Virus record (IMG/VR): IMGVR_UViG_3300035670_001303
Span: 1 to 22,814 of that record
DNA: 22,814 nucleotides
Reading direction: 5' to 3' (one strand)
Origin: a virus
Under the pieces are notes generated by a model that searched no databases, was not told the DNA's origin, and was given only the letters and a program-made list of their open reading frames with translations. Below are positions 3,867 through 10,643 of this stretch, in pieces; position 1 is the first letter of the stretch, and every line of letters starts with the position of its first letter. The translations under genes and the position numbers were made by a program.

Positions 3867-4557
3867 TCCATGCCTTAGCGGTGACGGGGAAGTGCTCAAT
3901 AACTTCTGAATTGATCGCTTGAGCATATTGCTGTATTTCCCATTGTGCGTGTGGATCTACTCGCAGCGAGATGAAGTGCAAAAGAGCATTAAGGCTTGCC
4001 GTCCAGCGCCAGCGAACATACATAGCGTATGCGGGGAGAAGGAGTCTTGCCTGCTCTGGAGCGATACCATCTTCCAATGCTTCCTTGTATAGCCTTTCTT
4101 GCTGCTCTACCAGGCGCATCATTTTAGATGTATACTTGGCGCCAATCCACCCTTTTACTGGCTCTGCGCTGCCCTGCTTTCGATTCTCAGGTACTGATCT
4201 CCATGCGTCAGCGGCGGGGATATAGAATTGCTCGTTTTCCGTTATGTACCGCCGCGAGGACTCATTCCACCCCATTTGTTCCTCAATATGAGAAGACCCT
4301 ACAGCGTGCTTATACCATTGACGAGCCACCATAAGAGGGGCATAGACTTCAAAAGTCATAGCACAATGTCTAAAACATGCATCATGCTTATGCTTAACCA
4401 AGAAGGAAATGAGAGACAGATCTTTTTCTTCTAAAGACTCTACTTCTTTATCAAAACTAACTCTTGCAGCATTGACAACATCAATATCAGATCCAAGAAC
4501 AGAAACAGTTCTAATATAACCATGATCAAGAAGTTCTATCAAAAGAAAACCTTTCAT
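3850..4557 (-). CDS. thyX: Flavin-dependent thymidylate synthase ThyX
   Basis: 235 residues, typical ThyX length. ThyX methylates dUMP to dTMP using methylenetetrahydrofolate, with FAD and NADPH. Visible family features in order: an N-terminal strand and V-N-A-A-R-V-S, F62-R-H64...T68-F69, the R79-Q-W-Y-K-H segment, W97-N-E-S-S-R-R-Y104, E168-Q-A-R171-x-x-L-P, N190 and F195-x-x-L-R199. The usual RHR-x7-S signature is altered: K83-H84-A85 replaces RHR, and a longer loop (VGSSHIEEQMG) precedes the NE-S-RY part, as in a divergent phage ThyX group I recall. The gene has its own strong promoter. Composition changes within it: the first 90 or so codons are AT-rich, the remainder much GC-richer. The HNH gene follows with overlap. 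Confidence 0.93.
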   Translation of the reverse strand: MKGFLLIELLDHGYIRTVSVLGSDIDVVNAARVSFDKEVESLEEKDLSLISFLVKHKHDACFRHCAMTFEVYAPLMVARQWYKHAVGSSHIEEQMGWNESSRRYITENEQFYIPAADAWRSVPENRKQGSAEPVKGWIGAKYTSKMMRLVEQQERLYKEALEDGIAPEQARLLLPAYAMYVRWRWTASLNALLHFISLRVDPHAQWEIQQYAQAINSEVIEHFPVTAKAWNEFRI

Positions 4558-4561
4558 CTCT

Positions 4562-4576
4562 AGACCCTGCGGGTCT
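4562..4576 (-). promoter_or_regulatory. Hairpin abutting the thyX start codon
   Basis: AGACCC, loop GCA, GGGTCT on the minus strand: a 6-bp stem ending 4 nt before the thyX ATG, where a ribosome site is expected. The leader has no clear Shine-Dalgarno sequence in the normal place; purine runs (AGAAGAAAGAAAGAG) are 40-60 nt upstream. The hairpin could limit translation or bring the upstream purines closer. Short stems are common, so confidence is low. Confidence 0.35.
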
Positions 4577-4634
4577 CAGTACCAGGAAGAGGAAAGAACA
4601 CTCTTCTTCTCTTTCTTTCTTCTTATAGAAGAAA

Positions 4635-4663
4635 ATTGTAATGACGTTTATGACACTTGTCAA
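4635..4663 (-). promoter_or_regulatory. Strong sigma70-type promoter for thyX
   Basis: On the minus strand TTGACA (4663-4658), a 17-base spacer, then TACAAT (4640-4635). This is the only near-consensus -35/-10 pair at ideal spacing that I found in the window. Predicted start about 4628, giving a leader of about 70 nt to the thyX ATG. It is back-to-back with the rightward tail-gene promoter at 4699. Confidence 0.8.
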
Positions 4664-4698
4664 GGAATGCAGATAACATTCGTATAACTATGTAAACC

Positions 4699-4707
4699 TG
4701 ATATAAT
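4699..4707 (+). promoter_or_regulatory. Extended -10 promoter for the first tail cassette
   Basis: TGA-TATAAT (hexamer 4702-4707) with no recognisable -35 (TTCGTA at that distance). Predicted start near 4714; AGGAG at 4723-4727 then serves the ATG at 4740 with a 12-nt spacer. It drives the block of tail genes up to the terminator at 6910. Confidence 0.6.
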
Positions 4708-4739
4708 TAAATTAAACTTCATAGGAGCCTTCTTGCAGG

Positions 4740-5084
4740 ATGACACCAGGAAAGTATAACATGATATGCCCCCAAGGGGCTACATTTGCAAAGCAACTTA
4801 CTTATGCCATTGACGGCGATCCTGTTGATTTGACTACCTATACCGCCCGAATGCAAGTGCGCGAAAAGCATACAAGCAAAACAGCAGTAGTAAGTTTGAC
4901 CACTGAAAATGGTGGGATTACGTTGGGCGATGACGAGGGCACTATTGATCTTTATATTACTGATGAAAATACTACAACTATTCCTGCCAAAGACTATGTT
5001 TATGACATAGAACTTATCTCTAGCGGTGAAGTTTATAGACTTCTTGAGGGAAAATTTATTGTTACTCCAGAGGTGACTAGATAA
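4740..5084 (+). CDS. Small tail-tip/baseplate protein, 114 aa
   Basis: A beta-rich domain with the pattern YNM-x-x-x-QGATF near the start, LTTYTARMQVR around residues 30-40, and YVYDIELIS near 90. It belongs to a common phage baseplate or upper-tail adaptor type (BppU N-terminal-like) found before tail fibres in many aquatic phages; the link is from memory. The paralogue at 9020 (118 aa) aligns over its whole length (YNI...QG at the start, YYYDVSI and LLTGTINVT at the end). That alignment supports the ATG at 4740 over an in-frame ATG at 4761. Its stop is directly followed by the TTG start of the next gene. Confidence 0.7.
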   Translation: MTPGKYNMICPQGATFAKQLTYAIDGDPVDLTTYTARMQVREKHTSKTAVVSLTTENGGITLGDDEGTIDLYITDENTTTIPAKDYVYDIELISSGEVYRLLEGKFIVTPEVTR

Positions 5085-5537
5085 TTGGCAGAAGTTACCG
5101 TTACCGTTGCTGATGTTCGCGTAGAAGTTGCTGTTTGCGAACAAGATGTTGTCATCCTTACTGGAGAATCTGGTCCACAAGGACCGCGTGGGTCACAACT
5201 TTTGTCGGGGAATACAGATCCCTCGGCAAGCATTGGTCTAATTGGAGACCAGTATATAAATACTGATACTGGATATCTTTTTGGTCCAAAAACTGCTAGT
5301 GGTTGGGGAGTAGGAGTCCCGTTAGGCAACAATGATCCAGAAGATTTGGGTCAGGTCTATACGCAAACTTCTCCTTCCACAGTATGGAACATCGTTCATA
5401 CTTTAGCGTTTGTTCCAAACATTATTATTGTCGATTCCGAAAGAAATGTTGTAGAAGGCGACTATGAATATGTAAGTGATAATGAAATTACTGCAACATT
5501 TAATTCTGCAATTTCGGGAAAGGCATACTTATCTTAG
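5085..5537 (+). CDS. Tail-fibre-associated protein with GPQGPRG, TTG start
   Basis: 150 residues beginning at TTG immediately after the upstream stop. The N-terminal 25 residues are beta-like (TVTVADVRVEVAV), followed by the short collagen-like GPQGPRG at about 32-38 and the motif GDQYINTDTGYLFGP at about 53-67. The C-terminal 60 residues look like a beta-sandwich (WNIVHTLAFVPNIIIVDSE). These features are typical of fibre adaptor and knob proteins. The 194-residue paralogue at 9377 keeps the same order (GQQGQRG, then GDVFINYATGNEYGWLY). It probably forms part of a trimeric tail-tip structure. No ribosome site is obvious, so it is likely coupled to the upstream gene. Confidence 0.65.
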   Translation: MAEVTVTVADVRVEVAVCEQDVVILTGESGPQGPRGSQLLSGNTDPSASIGLIGDQYINTDTGYLFGPKTASGWGVGVPLGNNDPEDLGQVYTQTSPSTVWNIVHTLAFVPNIIIVDSERNVVEGDYEYVSDNEITATFNSAISGKAYLS

Positions 5538-5554
5538 AAAGGAGATGAGTTTAT

Positions 5555-6907
5555 ATGGCTAGAAAATTTCTGACACACCTTGATATGCAGGGTAATCAGA
5601 TTTTGAATGCTGCCTTCGAAAAACTCGCTACAGATCCCACTACTGGCAATTTTGAGGGCCGCATTTACTATAACACCGCAGACGATTTACTAAAAGTCTA
5701 CGATGGAACAGCATGGATATCTGTAGGAGCAATTACAGATATCAACGGTACGGCAAACGAGGTAGAGGTCACTATAGTAGATGGCGTTGCCACTATTGGA
5801 CTGCCAGGAACAATTAATGCTGACACTACTGGAAATGCTGCAACAGCAACCAAACTTGCTACCGCCCGTGACATTGCCCTGTCTGGCGATGTAACTGGTA
5901 CTGCATCATTCGATGGCTCTGCAAATATCAGCATTACAACAACAATTGCTGCTGATAGTGTTGCGCTAGGAACCGATACAACTGGTGATTATGTCGCTAC
6001 TATTGCTGGAACTGAAAATCAAGTTATTGTATCTGGCGCAGGGACAGAATCAAGAGCAGTAACTCTTTCTACCCCACAGGACATTGCCACAACTTCAAGT
6101 CCAACATTTGCTGGAGCAACACTTGATGGTGTTACTGTTGGCGTAACAGCAGCAAACGAAATTGATACCGTTTCTGGAAATTTGACTATTGATTCAGCAG
6201 GCGGCACAGTAACAATTGATGACAACCTGGTTGTTTCTGGAGACCTTACAGTTTCTGGAACCACCACTTCTGTAAACACAGAAACCATCAATCTTGCTGA
6301 TAATATCATTACGCTAAACTCTAATGCTACTGGTTCACCAACTGAGAATGCTGGTATTGAGGTTGAGCGTGGAGATAGCGATAATGTTCAACTTAGATGG
6401 AATGAAACCGATGATACCTGGGAGGCCACAAGAAATGGAACCAATTATGCTGCTCTAATTCTTGCTGGCGATGATATTCCAACTTCAGATATAACAAACT
6501 TTACTGAAGATGTTCAGGATGTTGTCGGCGGAATGACTTCTGGAAGCAATTCTCTTTCCGCAACATATGATGATAACGCAGGAACGCTTTCACTTGACAC
6601 TACGCTTGCTGGAACAAGTTACTTGTCAAAGACTAGCGGCCTTGCTGTAGATATTGCAACTTTAGAAGCAAAACTTGTAACCGACTCTTTCACCAAGAAG
6701 GCTACTGCAAGTGTAGGAAATGGAACCAACACTTCATTTGCTGTAACTCACAACCTTGGAACAAGAGATGTTCAGGTTCAGATTTACGATAATGCTACAT
6801 ATGACACAGTAGAGTGTGACGTAGTAAGAACAGATGCAAATACTGTAACTGTTTCCTTTACCGTCGCTCCAACTAATGATGCATACCGCGTAGTTGTAAT
6901 TGGATAA
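5555..6907 (+). CDS. Tail fibre protein, 450 aa
   Basis: Likely receptor-contacting fibre. The N-terminus (MARKFLTHLDMQGNQILNA, then RIYYNTADDLLKVYDGTAW) is a familiar aquatic-phage fibre start. A repetitive Thr/Ala/Gly/Asp-rich shaft follows from about 65 to 150. The stretch from about 137 to 254 is shared with the fibre at 7907, including IATTSSPTFAGATLD. After ELRW-like blocks (VQLRWNETDDTWEATRNG), the C-terminal 85 residues form a separate beta domain (VTHNLGTRDVQVQIYDN) of the kind that ends many phage fibres. The ribosome site AAAGGAG lies 10 nt before the ATG. The gene ends at the strong terminator at 6910. Confidence 0.85.
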   Translation: MARKFLTHLDMQGNQILNAAFEKLATDPTTGNFEGRIYYNTADDLLKVYDGTAWISVGAITDINGTANEVEVTIVDGVATIGLPGTINADTTGNAATATKLATARDIALSGDVTGTASFDGSANISITTTIAADSVALGTDTTGDYVATIAGTENQVIVSGAGTESRAVTLSTPQDIATTSSPTFAGATLDGVTVGVTAANEIDTVSGNLTIDSAGGTVTIDDNLVVSGDLTVSGTTTSVNTETINLADNIITLNSNATGSPTENAGIEVERGDSDNVQLRWNETDDTWEATRNGTNYAALILAGDDIPTSDITNFTEDVQDVVGGMTSGSNSLSATYDDNAGTLSLDTTLAGTSYLSKTSGLAVDIATLEAKLVTDSFTKKATASVGNGTNTSFAVTHNLGTRDVQVQIYDNATYDTVECDVVRTDANTVTVSFTVAPTNDAYRVVVIG

Positions 6908-6909
6908 TT

Positions 6910-6951
6910 TTGAGAGAGGGGGGGGGTGGTTATTTGACTGCCCCCTCTCAA
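6910..6951 (+). terminator. Hairpin terminator after the 450-aa fibre gene
   Basis: TTGAGAG, a bulged A and a run of nine G face CCCCCTCTCAA across a loop of about 14 bases, 3 bases after the stop codon. At least 11 pairs are possible. There is no U-run downstream (TCAAAGAAGG), as in many actinobacterial terminators. The next gene's promoter starts 11 bases later. Confidence 0.7.
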
Positions 6952-6961
6952 TCAAAGAAGG

Positions 6962-6967
6962 TAGAAT
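6962..6967 (+). promoter_or_regulatory. -10 element, leaderless start at 6974
   Basis: TAGAAT followed by six bases and ATG at 6974, directly downstream of the terminator. There is no extended TG (GG instead). A possible AAGAAGG ribosome site at 6956-6962 would lie upstream of the predicted transcript start, so either this is a leaderless start or the ATG is served by a longer transcript. Confidence 0.45.
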
Positions 6968-6973
6968 AGGTAT

Positions 6974-7873
6974 ATGACAAAAAGATTTCTAGTACCCCTT
7001 AGTACAGATCACGTTGACTTCAATCTTATTAATAATTTTGCAAATGCAGAAGGAAGATTAAGATGGAATAGTGAAGAGGGAACTCTGGATCTTGGCATGT
7101 CTGCAGATTCATATCAGTCTGTAGGCATGAGTTTTTATATGCCCCCAACAAAAAATGCTTCAGGCGTTTCTATCCCCAAGGGATCTTTCGTTATGGCTAC
7201 AGGAGCGCTTGGAGATAGAATTACTATTGCCAAGGCGGTAACTGATGGATCAACAGATCCTATGTACATGCTTGGTATCGCAGACCATACAATTGCAGAT
7301 GGCGCAGAGGATGGACTTGTTGTTACTGATGGTACTGTGAGAGGAATAAACACATCGCTATGGCCTGTGGGAACAGTCCTTTATCCAAATCCATCTGTGG
7401 CGGGTGGACTTACATCAACAAAACCAACTGCTCCGAATATTAGAACTCCCATTGCAATAGTTCTTAGACAGAATGAAAATACTGGTCGTATTTATGTAAG
7501 AATGACTACTGGCTCCACGTTGGGCGGGACGGACTCAAATGTTAATTTTGATAATCCACAGTCTGGAGAAGTAATTGTTTATGATGGCGTTAACAATGTT
7601 TGGACAAATGATACCGCGCCCCCAGCAGTAACTCCAACAGGGGCCACTCTTCCTGAAAGTGGAACCAATGGACTATTCTTTTATAATACTACAAGCGACA
7701 AATTGTACTTTTTTTACAATCAATGGAAAGAAGTTCAATGGAACGAAATCACATCACTAGATGGTGGAACTTCAGCAACAACAGAGTTTGACATTGTTGT
7801 CGATGGTGGAGATTCATCCACCACAGTTTTCGCCGGAACCTATGATAACGGAGACTCATCTACAATCTTTTAG
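6974..7873 (+). CDS. Tail fibre/tail-associated protein, 299 aa
   Basis: Residues 50-190 contain a compact domain (MSFYMPPTKNASGVSIPKG, FVMATGALGDRITIAKAVTDG, GIADHTIADGAEDG) that I recognise from fibre-region proteins of aquatic phages. A Pro/Thr-rich linker and a small beta motif (GTNGLFFYNTTSDKLYFFYN) follow. The C-terminus repeats Asp/Gly/Ser (DGGDSSTTVFAGTYDNGDSS), a common fibre ending. The exact role, fibre shaft or adaptor, is unknown. It has its own promoter after a terminator and precedes the second fibre gene by 33 bases. Confidence 0.75.
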   Translation: MTKRFLVPLSTDHVDFNLINNFANAEGRLRWNSEEGTLDLGMSADSYQSVGMSFYMPPTKNASGVSIPKGSFVMATGALGDRITIAKAVTDGSTDPMYMLGIADHTIADGAEDGLVVTDGTVRGINTSLWPVGTVLYPNPSVAGGLTSTKPTAPNIRTPIAIVLRQNENTGRIYVRMTTGSTLGGTDSNVNFDNPQSGEVIVYDGVNNVWTNDTAPPAVTPTGATLPESGTNGLFFYNTTSDKLYFFYNQWKEVQWNEITSLDGGTSATTEFDIVVDGGDSSTTVFAGTYDNGDSSTIF

Positions 7874-7882
7874 TTTATAAAA

Positions 7883-7891
7883 TGATATAAT
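7883..7891 (+). promoter_or_regulatory. Extended -10 promoter for the 366-aa fibre gene
   Basis: TGA-TATAAT, hexamer 7886-7891. The expected start, 7898, falls inside the AGGAG ribosome site (7897-7901), giving a transcript that begins with part of the Shine-Dalgarno and then AACTT before the ATG at 7907. Confidence 0.55.
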
Positions 7892-7906
7892 TTAATAGGA
7901 GAACTT

Positions 7907-9007
7907 ATGGCAACCAGAATTCAACTAAGAAGAGATACAGCAGCCCAATGGACTGCAAACAATCCCACACTTTCTACAGGAGAAGCGGGCTTTGTCTCAG
8001 ATACCTCTAGACTTAAAATTGGAAACGGGGCGACAGCCTGGAACGACCTTGGTTATATTCAGGTTCACTTAGGCGATGACACAGTAGGAAATTATATTGC
8101 CACAATAGCCGGAACTGCAGACCAAATATCAGTATCTGGAAGCGGATCAGAAACATCTGCCGTTACCCTTTCTTTGCCTCAGAACATTGCAACCACAAGT
8201 TCTCCAACTTTTGCAGGAGCAACCCTAGATGCCATAACTGTCGGGGTTACTGCATCTAATAAAATTGATACTGCTTCGGGAAATCTAATTCTAGATTCTG
8301 CGGGTGGAACAGTAGAGATAGACGACAATCTTTCGGTTTCTGGAAACTTAACGGTGAATGGAACAACTACAACAGTAAACTCAACAACAATAACAGTAGA
8401 TGATGTTGTTATAACATTAGGTGGGGACACGGCCCCAGTATCTGATGATAATAAAGATCGCGGCATAGAGTTCAGATATTTTGATTCTGAAGCAAGAATT
8501 GGTTTTATGGGATATGATGATAGTTCTGGAAACTTTGTCTTTCTTACAGATGCAACTAACACAAACGAGGTTTTTTCAGGGACCAGAGCGACAATCGATG
8601 CCAACATTTCTTCTGCGTCAATATCATTAAGTCAGGCAGATACAGAAACTGCTGCCTCACACTACTTTGTTGAAACTGGTTCAGACGGAATTATTAGGCC
8701 AAAAACCTTAGCAAATGTTCAATCAGAAATTGTTACAACTTCCGCTGTTAATTCGGCTGCCGCCACAACACTAGGAACTGTTACAACGGGAACCTGGGAG
8801 GCTTCCGACATCGGACTTGCTTATGGCGGAACTGGTGCGACACTAACTGCGGTAAATGGAGGGGTCGTGTATTCTACTGGTTCAGCAATGGCTATAACCG
8901 CAGCAGGAACTGCAGGGCAGGTGCTTACTTCAACTGGTGTCGGAGCACCAACCTGGCAATCAGCATCATCTGGCGGTCTAGATCCATTCCTTCTTAGCGG
9001 AATGTAG
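7907..9007 (+). CDS. Tail fibre protein, 366 aa, paralogue of the 450-aa fibre
   Basis: The N-terminus (TRIQLRRDTAAQW, then STGEAGFVSDTSRLKIG) is a widespread phage fibre-attachment motif with a G-x-G-x-T-x-W-x-D-L close (GNGATAWNDL). Residues about 54-172 align with the fibre at 5555: GNYIATIAGT, then IATTSSPTFAGATLD identical, then DSAGGTVEIDDNL and the TTTTVNSTTITVDD shaft. A region describing DRGIEFRYF, a repeat-rich segment (YGGTGATLTAVNGGVVYSTG) typical of fibre C-termini, and a short end follow. It has a ribosome site 5 nt before the ATG. Its stop overlaps the zone of the next leaderless promoter. Confidence 0.85.
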   Translation: MATRIQLRRDTAAQWTANNPTLSTGEAGFVSDTSRLKIGNGATAWNDLGYIQVHLGDDTVGNYIATIAGTADQISVSGSGSETSAVTLSLPQNIATTSSPTFAGATLDAITVGVTASNKIDTASGNLILDSAGGTVEIDDNLSVSGNLTVNGTTTTVNSTTITVDDVVITLGGDTAPVSDDNKDRGIEFRYFDSEARIGFMGYDDSSGNFVFLTDATNTNEVFSGTRATIDANISSASISLSQADTETAASHYFVETGSDGIIRPKTLANVQSEIVTTSAVNSAAATTLGTVTTGTWEASDIGLAYGGTGATLTAVNGGVVYSTGSAMAITAAGTAGQVLTSTGVGAPTWQSASSGGLDPFLLSGM

Positions 9008-9013
9008 TATAAT
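9008..9013 (+). promoter_or_regulatory. -10 promoter element, leaderless start at 9020
   Basis: TATAAT starting directly after the TAG stop of the upstream fibre gene. The seventh base after it is 9020, the A of the next ATG, with TTAAAT between and no ribosome site. The TG is displaced (TAG precedes the hexamer). Confidence 0.6.
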
Positions 9014-9019
9014 TTAAAT

Positions 9020-9376
9020 ATGTCTTTTCCAGCCACATATAATATAAATTATTATCAAGGTGACAGGTTTGAGTTTGTAATAAGGCCAAAAACCTCCGCT
9101 GGAGAAATATATCCAGTAAGTTCGACAGAATATGATGCTTTTTTCTATATCGATGACCAGCGCGGCGGTACGGATGGAACAGGCACAACTGCATCTACAT
9201 CAATAGGAGACAATGCAATAACTTGTGTGATTACTCCAACAGTTGGCAATTCATTGGTTCCAGGAACAACTTACTACTATGATGTTTCTATTAAAGAAAA
9301 AACAGATGCAAGTATAGTGTATACGCTACTTACTGGAACAATAAATGTAACAGCAGATATTGCTTCGGGGGCGTAG
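9020..9376 (+). CDS. Small tail-tip/baseplate protein, paralogue of the 114-aa protein
   Basis: 118 residues. The order of motifs matches the protein at 4740: YNINYYQGDRFEF at the start, a central FFYIDDQRGG strand, YYYDVSIKE near 88-96 and LLTGTINVTADI near the end. The overall similarity is low but collinear, which indicates an old duplication. It is predicted to be translated from a leaderless message. The following gene starts directly at its stop, the same head-to-tail arrangement as in the first cassette, so the two products probably assemble together. Confidence 0.7.
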   Translation: MSFPATYNINYYQGDRFEFVIRPKTSAGEIYPVSSTEYDAFFYIDDQRGGTDGTGTTASTSIGDNAITCVITPTVGNSLVPGTTYYYDVSIKEKTDASIVYTLLTGTINVTADIASGA

Positions 9377-9961
9377 ATGGCTATATTTGATGTTATTGTA
9401 AATACAGACGACCTAGTTGTTCTTGGCCCTCCAGAAATCATTGAACTTTCAGTTTCTGTCGGGCAGCAGGGGCAGAGAGGCGCGACCTTCTATGCTGGAT
9501 CTGGAAGTCCAAATGACCCAGTAGTCTATCAATCAGTTTTTGGTTCAGAAATTAGTCCAATTTTTGGCGACGTTTTTATTAATTATGCAACAGGAAACGA
9601 ATATGGGTGGCTATATGTGTACAATCCAAAAATTGTGGGGGACCAATGGGACGAGGTTCTTAAATTAAATCAGCCTATATATGCCAATACACATGAAGTC
9701 TCCTTTACTTCTGGCAATGGGACGCTTTCTATACCCATCACAGACATTCTTCCTGTAGGGTTTACAGAAGAAGATCCAGATAAATATATTGTTGTTTCCA
9801 CCCCCATTTTTACTGATCCAGTAGCACTTAGTATAAATTCAAAAACAATAGTGGGAAGCAATCTTCAAATAGTTTTTGATGCAATAAAATATTCATCGTC
9901 TGCTTGGACGGCACTTAATTCAGAATCACTAAATATTTCTTTAAATATCACGGTGGTATAA
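9377..9961 (+). CDS. Tail-fibre-associated protein, paralogue of the 150-aa protein
   Basis: 194 residues. It has a beta-like start, the short GQQGQRG collagen-like run at about 31-37, then GDVFINYATGNEYGWLYVYNP at about 62-82, corresponding to the same two landmarks in the protein at 5085. The C-terminal half is different and longer (SFTSGNGTLSIPITDI, SLNISLNITVV), so the duplicated unit has an exchanged tip. The ATG directly follows the upstream TAG; no clear ribosome site is seen, so coupling is likely. Confidence 0.65.
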   Translation: MAIFDVIVNTDDLVVLGPPEIIELSVSVGQQGQRGATFYAGSGSPNDPVVYQSVFGSEISPIFGDVFINYATGNEYGWLYVYNPKIVGDQWDEVLKLNQPIYANTHEVSFTSGNGTLSIPITDILPVGFTEEDPDKYIVVSTPIFTDPVALSINSKTIVGSNLQIVFDAIKYSSSAWTALNSESLNISLNITVV

Positions 9962-9962
9962 T
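9954..9962 (+). promoter_or_regulatory. Extended -10 promoter for the 209-aa gene
   Basis: TGG-TATAAT overlaps the stop codon of the preceding gene (hexamer 9957-9962). The expected start near 9969 lies within the AAGGTGA ribosome site that serves the TTG at 9980, the same very short leader design as at 7883. Confidence 0.5.
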
Positions 9963-9979
9963 GAAAAAGGTGATTTATT

Positions 9980-10609
9980 TTGTCTCAAATTGTAGGTAGT
10001 ACCTTCAGGAGCAGAATTCCTACTTTTAATGATGATGCCTCAATTGAAGAAGCGTTGAGGGTGTACCATTATGGCGTAGACAATTATTCTACTCAGGCAA
10101 TTCCAAATGACAGCATAGAGGGCAATTTTAGGACTCTGACAACCAACCTTGGCGTCCTTGACGCGGCGGCAGTTAAAAGGGTGTCCTTAACTTCCGCCCC
10201 AAACATTATTACTGCTCAAGCAACAAATGTTGTTCCAATTACGGTTAAGGCAATAGCAGCACAAACAACTCCTTTGCAAATTTGGCAAAACTCTTCTTCT
10301 ACAGTAGTTGCTCAAATCACTACCGTTGGATCTATGTTTTTATCTAGCACTTTGGCAATAGGATCTTCAACAGTATCCGCTGATTCATATCTATTTGTTA
10401 ATCAGATTTCTAGTAATATAAAGGGAGTAGTTGTAAAAGCGGCGACTGGATCTACTGCAAATTTACAAGAATGGCAGGACAGTTCTTCCAACACCATGTC
10501 TTGGATAGATCCAGATGGAAATTTTTACACCAATAAAAGCGTTTATGTTCAGGGTTCAGACGTTATAGATTCGTCTAGAGTAAATTTAATGATGTTGATG
10601 GGGTGTTAA
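9980..10609 (+). CDS. Tail-fibre-like protein with internal repeat, TTG start
   Basis: 209 residues from TTG, with AAGGTGA 6 nt upstream deciding the start. Residues 1-60 are a helical/acidic adaptor-like segment. Residues 87-120 and 151-182 are two copies of one motif: V-K-A, T, LQ-x-WQ-x-SSS, I, G-x-F. This motif (LQIWQNSSS / LQEWQDSSS) is typical of repeated beta-solenoid blocks in tail spikes and fibres. The protein ends abruptly with MMLMGC and lacks an obvious receptor tip; it may be a short fibre or an adaptor. Confidence 0.6.
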   Translation: MSQIVGSTFRSRIPTFNDDASIEEALRVYHYGVDNYSTQAIPNDSIEGNFRTLTTNLGVLDAAAVKRVSLTSAPNIITAQATNVVPITVKAIAAQTTPLQIWQNSSSTVVAQITTVGSMFLSSTLAIGSSTVSADSYLFVNQISSNIKGVVVKAATGSTANLQEWQDSSSNTMSWIDPDGNFYTNKSVYVQGSDVIDSSRVNLMMLMGC

Positions 10610-10616
10610 AATTTTA

Positions 10617-10625
10617 TGATATACT
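10617..10625 (+). promoter_or_regulatory. Extended -10 promoter for 10644 onward
   Basis: TGA-TATACT, hexamer 10620-10625, expected start about 10632. AAGAAGGTGA at 10629-10638 is the ribosome site for the ATG at 10644. It probably drives four genes that follow with gaps of 1 nt or overlaps (10644 to 12783). Confidence 0.5.
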
Positions 10626-10643
10626 TTAAGAAGGTGAAAATAG

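Noticed and set aside
3867-3926. Longer HNH protein starting at 3926
   Set aside because: It would overlap thyX by 77 nt and add 20 residues with no family similarity; ATG 3866 or 3782 are better.
3971-4434. Three plus-strand frames opposite thyX
   Set aside because: They lie fully inside the well supported thyX gene and have no domain or expression signals.
5555-9007. Diversity-generating retroelement with a variable fibre repeat
   Set aside because: The shared fibre block differs mainly at synonymous positions, no reverse transcriptase is present, and there is no adenine-specific variation pattern or C-type lectin end.
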